Shown here one piece after another: positions 4,838-7,416 of a DNA stretch of 7,416 nucleotides. The translations under genes and the position numbers were made by a program. This DNA comes from an uncultured Bifidobacterium sp. Its GTDB lineage: Bacteria > Actinomycetota > Actinomycetes > Actinomycetales > Bifidobacteriaceae. The number at the start of each line of letters is the position of its first letter. Positions within the stretch are counted from its first letter, which is position 1. The stretch lies in NCBI GenBank assembly GCA_937874315.1, contig CALNAE010000173.1, positions 1-7,416 of the forward strand, written 5' to 3'. The notes under the pieces are model-generated. The model saw only the letters and a program-made list of their open reading frames with translations. It made no database searches and had not been told where the DNA came from.

Positions 4838-7416
4838 ATGGCCGAGGTCGCCAGAGGCTCTCTGAAGGTGTTGATCGGCGCCGCTCCGGGAGTGGGTAAA
4901 ACGTACGCGATGCTGCGCGAGGGTCACCGTCTGAAGGATGAGGGCGAGGACGTCGCCATCGCCTATCTGCAGTCGCACGGCCGCAAGGCCACCGCGGACC
5001 AGGCCAAGGGTCTGGAGGCGGTGGCGCGCCGTAAGGTGGTATACCGCGGCAAGGTATTCGAAGAGATGGATCTGTTCGCGGTTCTGGAGCGGCATCCGGC
5101 GGTTGCGCTGGTCGACGAGCTCGCCCATAGCAATGTGCCCGGCTCGCCCCATGACAAGCGCTGGCAGGATGTGCAGGACATGCTCGCGTCGGGGATCGAC
5201 GTCATCACCACCATCAATGTGCAGCATATCGAATCGCTGAACGATGTGGTCCATGACATCACGGGCAGCATGCAGCGCGAAACGGTGCCCGATTCGTTTC
5301 TGCGTGGCGCCGATCAGATCGAGGTCATCGATCTGCCTCCGCAGACGCTGCGCGAACGGCTGTCGTCCGGTTTGATCTATGCCCCGGATCGCGTTGATGC
5401 CGCGATGTCCAACTATTTCAGAATGGGCAATCTCACCGCGCTACGGGAATTGGCGCTGCTGTGGTTGGCGGGCAACGTCGATGAGGCGCTCAAACGGTAT
5501 CGTCAGGATCATGGCATCGACGAGAAATGGGAGACCCGTGAGCGAGTGGTCGTCGCGTTGTCCGGCGGTCCGGAGGGCGAGAGGCTGTTGCGGCGCGGCG
5601 CAAGGGTTGCCGAACATTCCGGCGGCGGCGAACTCCTGGCGGTGCATATCACCAGTTCGGATGGTCTGCATGCCGGGCATGTCGGATTGCTCAGCGCACA
5701 GCGGGCGTTGGTGGAGAAGCTGGGAGGCTCGTTTCATGAGGTGATCGGCGAGGATATCGTCGAATCGCTTGTGGAATTCGCGCGTGCCGTCAACGCCACT
5801 CAGATCGTCGTCGGCGTGTCAAGCCGAAGCTCGTTGAGCCGTTCACTGGGCAGACCCTCGGTATCCGCTAATCTGGTGCGGCGCTCCGGTGCCATCGACG
5901 TGCATCTGGTGGCGCATACCTACATGTCGGGTGGGCTCAAGCTGCCCAGATTCCATGGCATTCTGCCGTTGAAGCGTAAGTTGCTCGGTGTGCTGTTCTC
6001 GGTGGTCGCGCTGCCATTGTCCACGATGTTGCTACTGCTTTGGCGTGACGAGTTCGATATGCCTCGCAACGTGCTGATCAATCAGGTGGTCGTGCTGCTT
6101 GCGGCCATGATCGGCGGGGTCATTCCAGCGGTGCTCACGGCACTGGCCTCGGGAGTCATACTCGATTACTTCTTTATCGAGCCGGCAGGCACCTTCGACA
6201 TCGCCCAGCGCTCGGGGGTCGTGGTGTTGCTGCTCTACGTGCTGATCGCATTGCTGGCCAGCTATGTGGTGGACCGCGCGGAACGGCGTACGCGCATCGC
6301 TCAACGAGCCAGGGCCGAGTCGGAGTTGATGTCGTCGCTCGCCGAAAGCGTGTTGCGCAGCCGCGATTCTCTGCGAGCATTGGTCGCCCGCACCCGGGAG
6401 GCATTCGGCTTCTCCCGGGTGGTGTTGGAGCGCGAGGATGGGACGCGTGTGGAGGAGACGGCTCCGCATCGTGAGACGACGGGCGACAGCCGCGGCGACG
6501 TCGATCCCACGGCTCGTGATGACGGCCGGACTGTCTATGAATTGGCGGGCTCCAAGGCTCGTCTGTTGACGTATGGCAACGATATCGAGGCTGAGGATCA
6601 ACGACTTTTTTCCACGATATTGACCCAGTTCGAAACCGTGCTTGACCATGAGGATCTGCAACGTAAGGCCAACGAGGTGGAGCCATTGGCCGCCGCCGAT
6701 AAGATTCGCAGCGCGTTGCTCAGCGCGTTGAGTCATGACCTGCGGCGTCCGTTGTCTTCCGCCACGGCTGCGATCAGCGGGTTGATGGGGGATCAGGGCG
6801 CGCTGGGGGAAAGCGACCGTCAGGAGCTGCTCCATGTGGTCGACGGCGGGCTGAAGAGTCTGACCACGTTGGTCACCGATCTGCTGGATGTGAGCAGGTT
6901 GAACGCGAAGGCGCTGCCGATTTCATTGGTGGTCACCGATCCCGAGGAGGTCATCGTCGCGGCGTTGGATGAATTGGAATTAGGTCCTTCGCAGGTCACG
7001 TTGGATGCGGTGCCGGTGCCGATGGTGTCGGCGGATCCACCATTATTACGCAGGGCCATTTCGAATCTGTTGCTCAACGCCAAACGATTCAATCCGCCGC
7101 AACGGCGTATCGGCATCTCGTTGAGTGCGTTTCGATCCACGGTCGAAATACGGGTGGTGGACTATGGGCCGGGTGTCTGCGACGAGCGTAAGGACCAGAT
7201 ATTCACGCCGTTCCAACGGCTGGGAGACACCGACAATACGACTGGGCTGGGGTTGGGCCTCGCGCTGTCCAAAGGATTCGTGGAAACGATGGGCGGGCAG
7301 CTCGTAGCCGAGGACACCCCCGGAGGCGGTCTGACGATGACGGTCGTTCTACGCTGCGCGCCGCAACACGCCTCGATCGGCCAGCCGCTGCCGGTGACGT
7401 ACGCCGAAGCGGGTGG
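4838..7416 (+). CDS. kdpD: Sensor histidine kinase KdpD (3' end outside window)
   Basis: KdpD is the membrane sensor that phosphorylates KdpE when K+ is limiting. The frame stays open for 859 codons to the window edge; E. coli KdpD has 894, so little is missing. Domain order: N-terminal KdpD domain with Walker A GAAPGVGKT (14-22) and Walker-B-like VDELAHSN (92-99); a UspA-like domain (about 236-360) ending IDVHLVAH; four membrane spans of the DUF4118 type (about 382-402, 411-429, 430-447, 460-478); an Arg-rich segment after span four (480-495); a GAF-like linker (about 500-615); the phosphoacceptor box SHDLRRPL with His633; and an ATPase domain with N-box Asn747, DYGPGV (Asp775) and GLGLGL (803-808). 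All catalytic motifs are intact. The H-box reads HDLRRP where HDLRTP is usual. The gene follows kdpC by 41 bases, so it is likely cotranscribed with the pump genes. The kdpE gene is not visible. Confidence 0.96.
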   Translation, partial: MAEVARGSLKVLIGAAPGVGKTYAMLREGHRLKDEGEDVAIAYLQSHGRKATADQAKGLEAVARRKVVYRGKVFEEMDLFAVLERHPAVALVDELAHSNVPGSPHDKRWQDVQDMLASGIDVITTINVQHIESLNDVVHDITGSMQRETVPDSFLRGADQIEVIDLPPQTLRERLSSGLIYAPDRVDAAMSNYFRMGNLTALRELALLWLAGNVDEALKRYRQDHGIDEKWETRERVVVALSGGPEGERLLRRGARVAEHSGGGELLAVHITSSDGLHAGHVGLLSAQRALVEKLGGSFHEVIGEDIVESLVEFARAVNATQIVVGVSSRSSLSRSLGRPSVSANLVRRSGAIDVHLVAHTYMSGGLKLPRFHGILPLKRKLLGVLFSVVALPLSTMLLLLWRDEFDMPRNVLINQVVVLLAAMIGGVIPAVLTALASGVILDYFFIEPAGTFDIAQRSGVVVLLLYVLIALLASYVVDRAERRTRIAQRARAESELMSSLAESVLRSRDSLRALVARTREAFGFSRVVLEREDGTRVEETAPHRETTGDSRGDVDPTARDDGRTVYELAGSKARLLTYGNDIEAEDQRLFSTILTQFETVLDHEDLQRKANEVEPLAAADKIRSALLSALSHDLRRPLSSATAAISGLMGDQGALGESDRQELLHVVDGGLKSLTTLVTDLLDVSRLNAKALPISLVVTDPEEVIVAALDELELGPSQVTLDAVPVPMVSADPPLLRRAISNLLLNAKRFNPPQRRIGISLSAFRSTVEIRVVDYGPGVCDERKDQIFTPFQRLGDTDNTTGLGLGLALSKGFVETMGGQLVAEDTPGGGLTMTVVLRCAPQHASIGQPLPVTYAEAG
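6391..6421. repeat. GC-rich perfect inverted repeat inside kdpD
   Basis: CACCCGGGAG (6391-6400) and CTCCCGGGTG (6412-6421) are perfect reverse complements around an 11-base loop. The hairpin falls in the codons for about Arg518 to Val528, in the linker before the kinase core. No T-tract follows, so it is not a standard intrinsic terminator. It may be a chance outcome of codon choice for the TRE and FSR segments in a GC-rich gene. Confidence 0.7.

Larger units (their letters stand above)
94..7416 (+). other. kdp operon (small ORF, kdpF, kdpA, kdpB, kdpC, kdpD)
   Basis: Six consecutive genes share one strand, with a 4-base overlap and gaps of 43, 2, 27 and 41 bases. None of the gaps contains a hairpin followed by a T-run. 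The order F-A-B-C-D is the common bacterial kdp order. A single transcript is inferred, extending beyond the window through the end of kdpD and probably into kdpE. Confidence 0.85.

Noticed and set aside
6032..6835. Minus-strand frame of 267 codons opposite kdpD
   Set aside because: It lies opposite the membrane and linker parts of kdpD, whose plus-strand reading has intact domains. The antisense product is Gln/His/Arg-rich and unrecognisable.

Overview
The window is a kdp operon, encoding the high-affinity P-type potassium pump KdpFABC and its sensor kinase KdpD. All genes lie on the + strand. The base composition is GC-rich, with strong third-position G/C bias. KdpF ends in PERL, KdpA has the W-x-x-Y N-terminal style, and the KdpC and KdpD variants also look actinobacterial. 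I infer a high-GC Actinobacterium. Bifidobacteriaceae is a plausible but unproven guess.

Layout: positions 1-93 are a non-coding leader with a tandem 11-bp repeat (1-24, plus a third diverged copy at 27-39) and a strong ribosome binding site. A 27-codon membrane peptide gene follows (94-177). It overlaps kdpF (174-266) by the four bases ATGA. After a 43-base spacer come kdpA (310-1974), kdpB (1977-4139), kdpC (4167-4796) and kdpD (4838 to the window edge at 7416, still open). The gaps between kdpA, kdpB, kdpC and kdpD are 2, 27 and 41 bases. I see no terminator between any of the genes, so this looks like one transcript. No gap without a gene exceeds 300 bases. The partner response-regulator gene kdpE is not in the window and presumably lies downstream.

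How the genes work together: KdpA is the potassium-selective, channel-like subunit. KdpB is the ATP-hydrolysing P-type ATPase subunit. KdpC is the single-span accessory subunit, and KdpF is a small lipid-like stabilising peptide. KdpD senses low K+ or ionic stress and would phosphorylate KdpE to switch the operon on.

The core system is well known and appears intact: every catalytic motif I looked for in KdpA, KdpB, KdpC and KdpD is present. I do not see a wholly new system. The items most worth a second look are the extra 27-residue peptide coupled to kdpF, the helical-phase 11-bp repeat upstream that could be a KdpE operator, the H-box variant HDLRRP in KdpD, and a 10-bp perfect inverted repeat inside kdpD.
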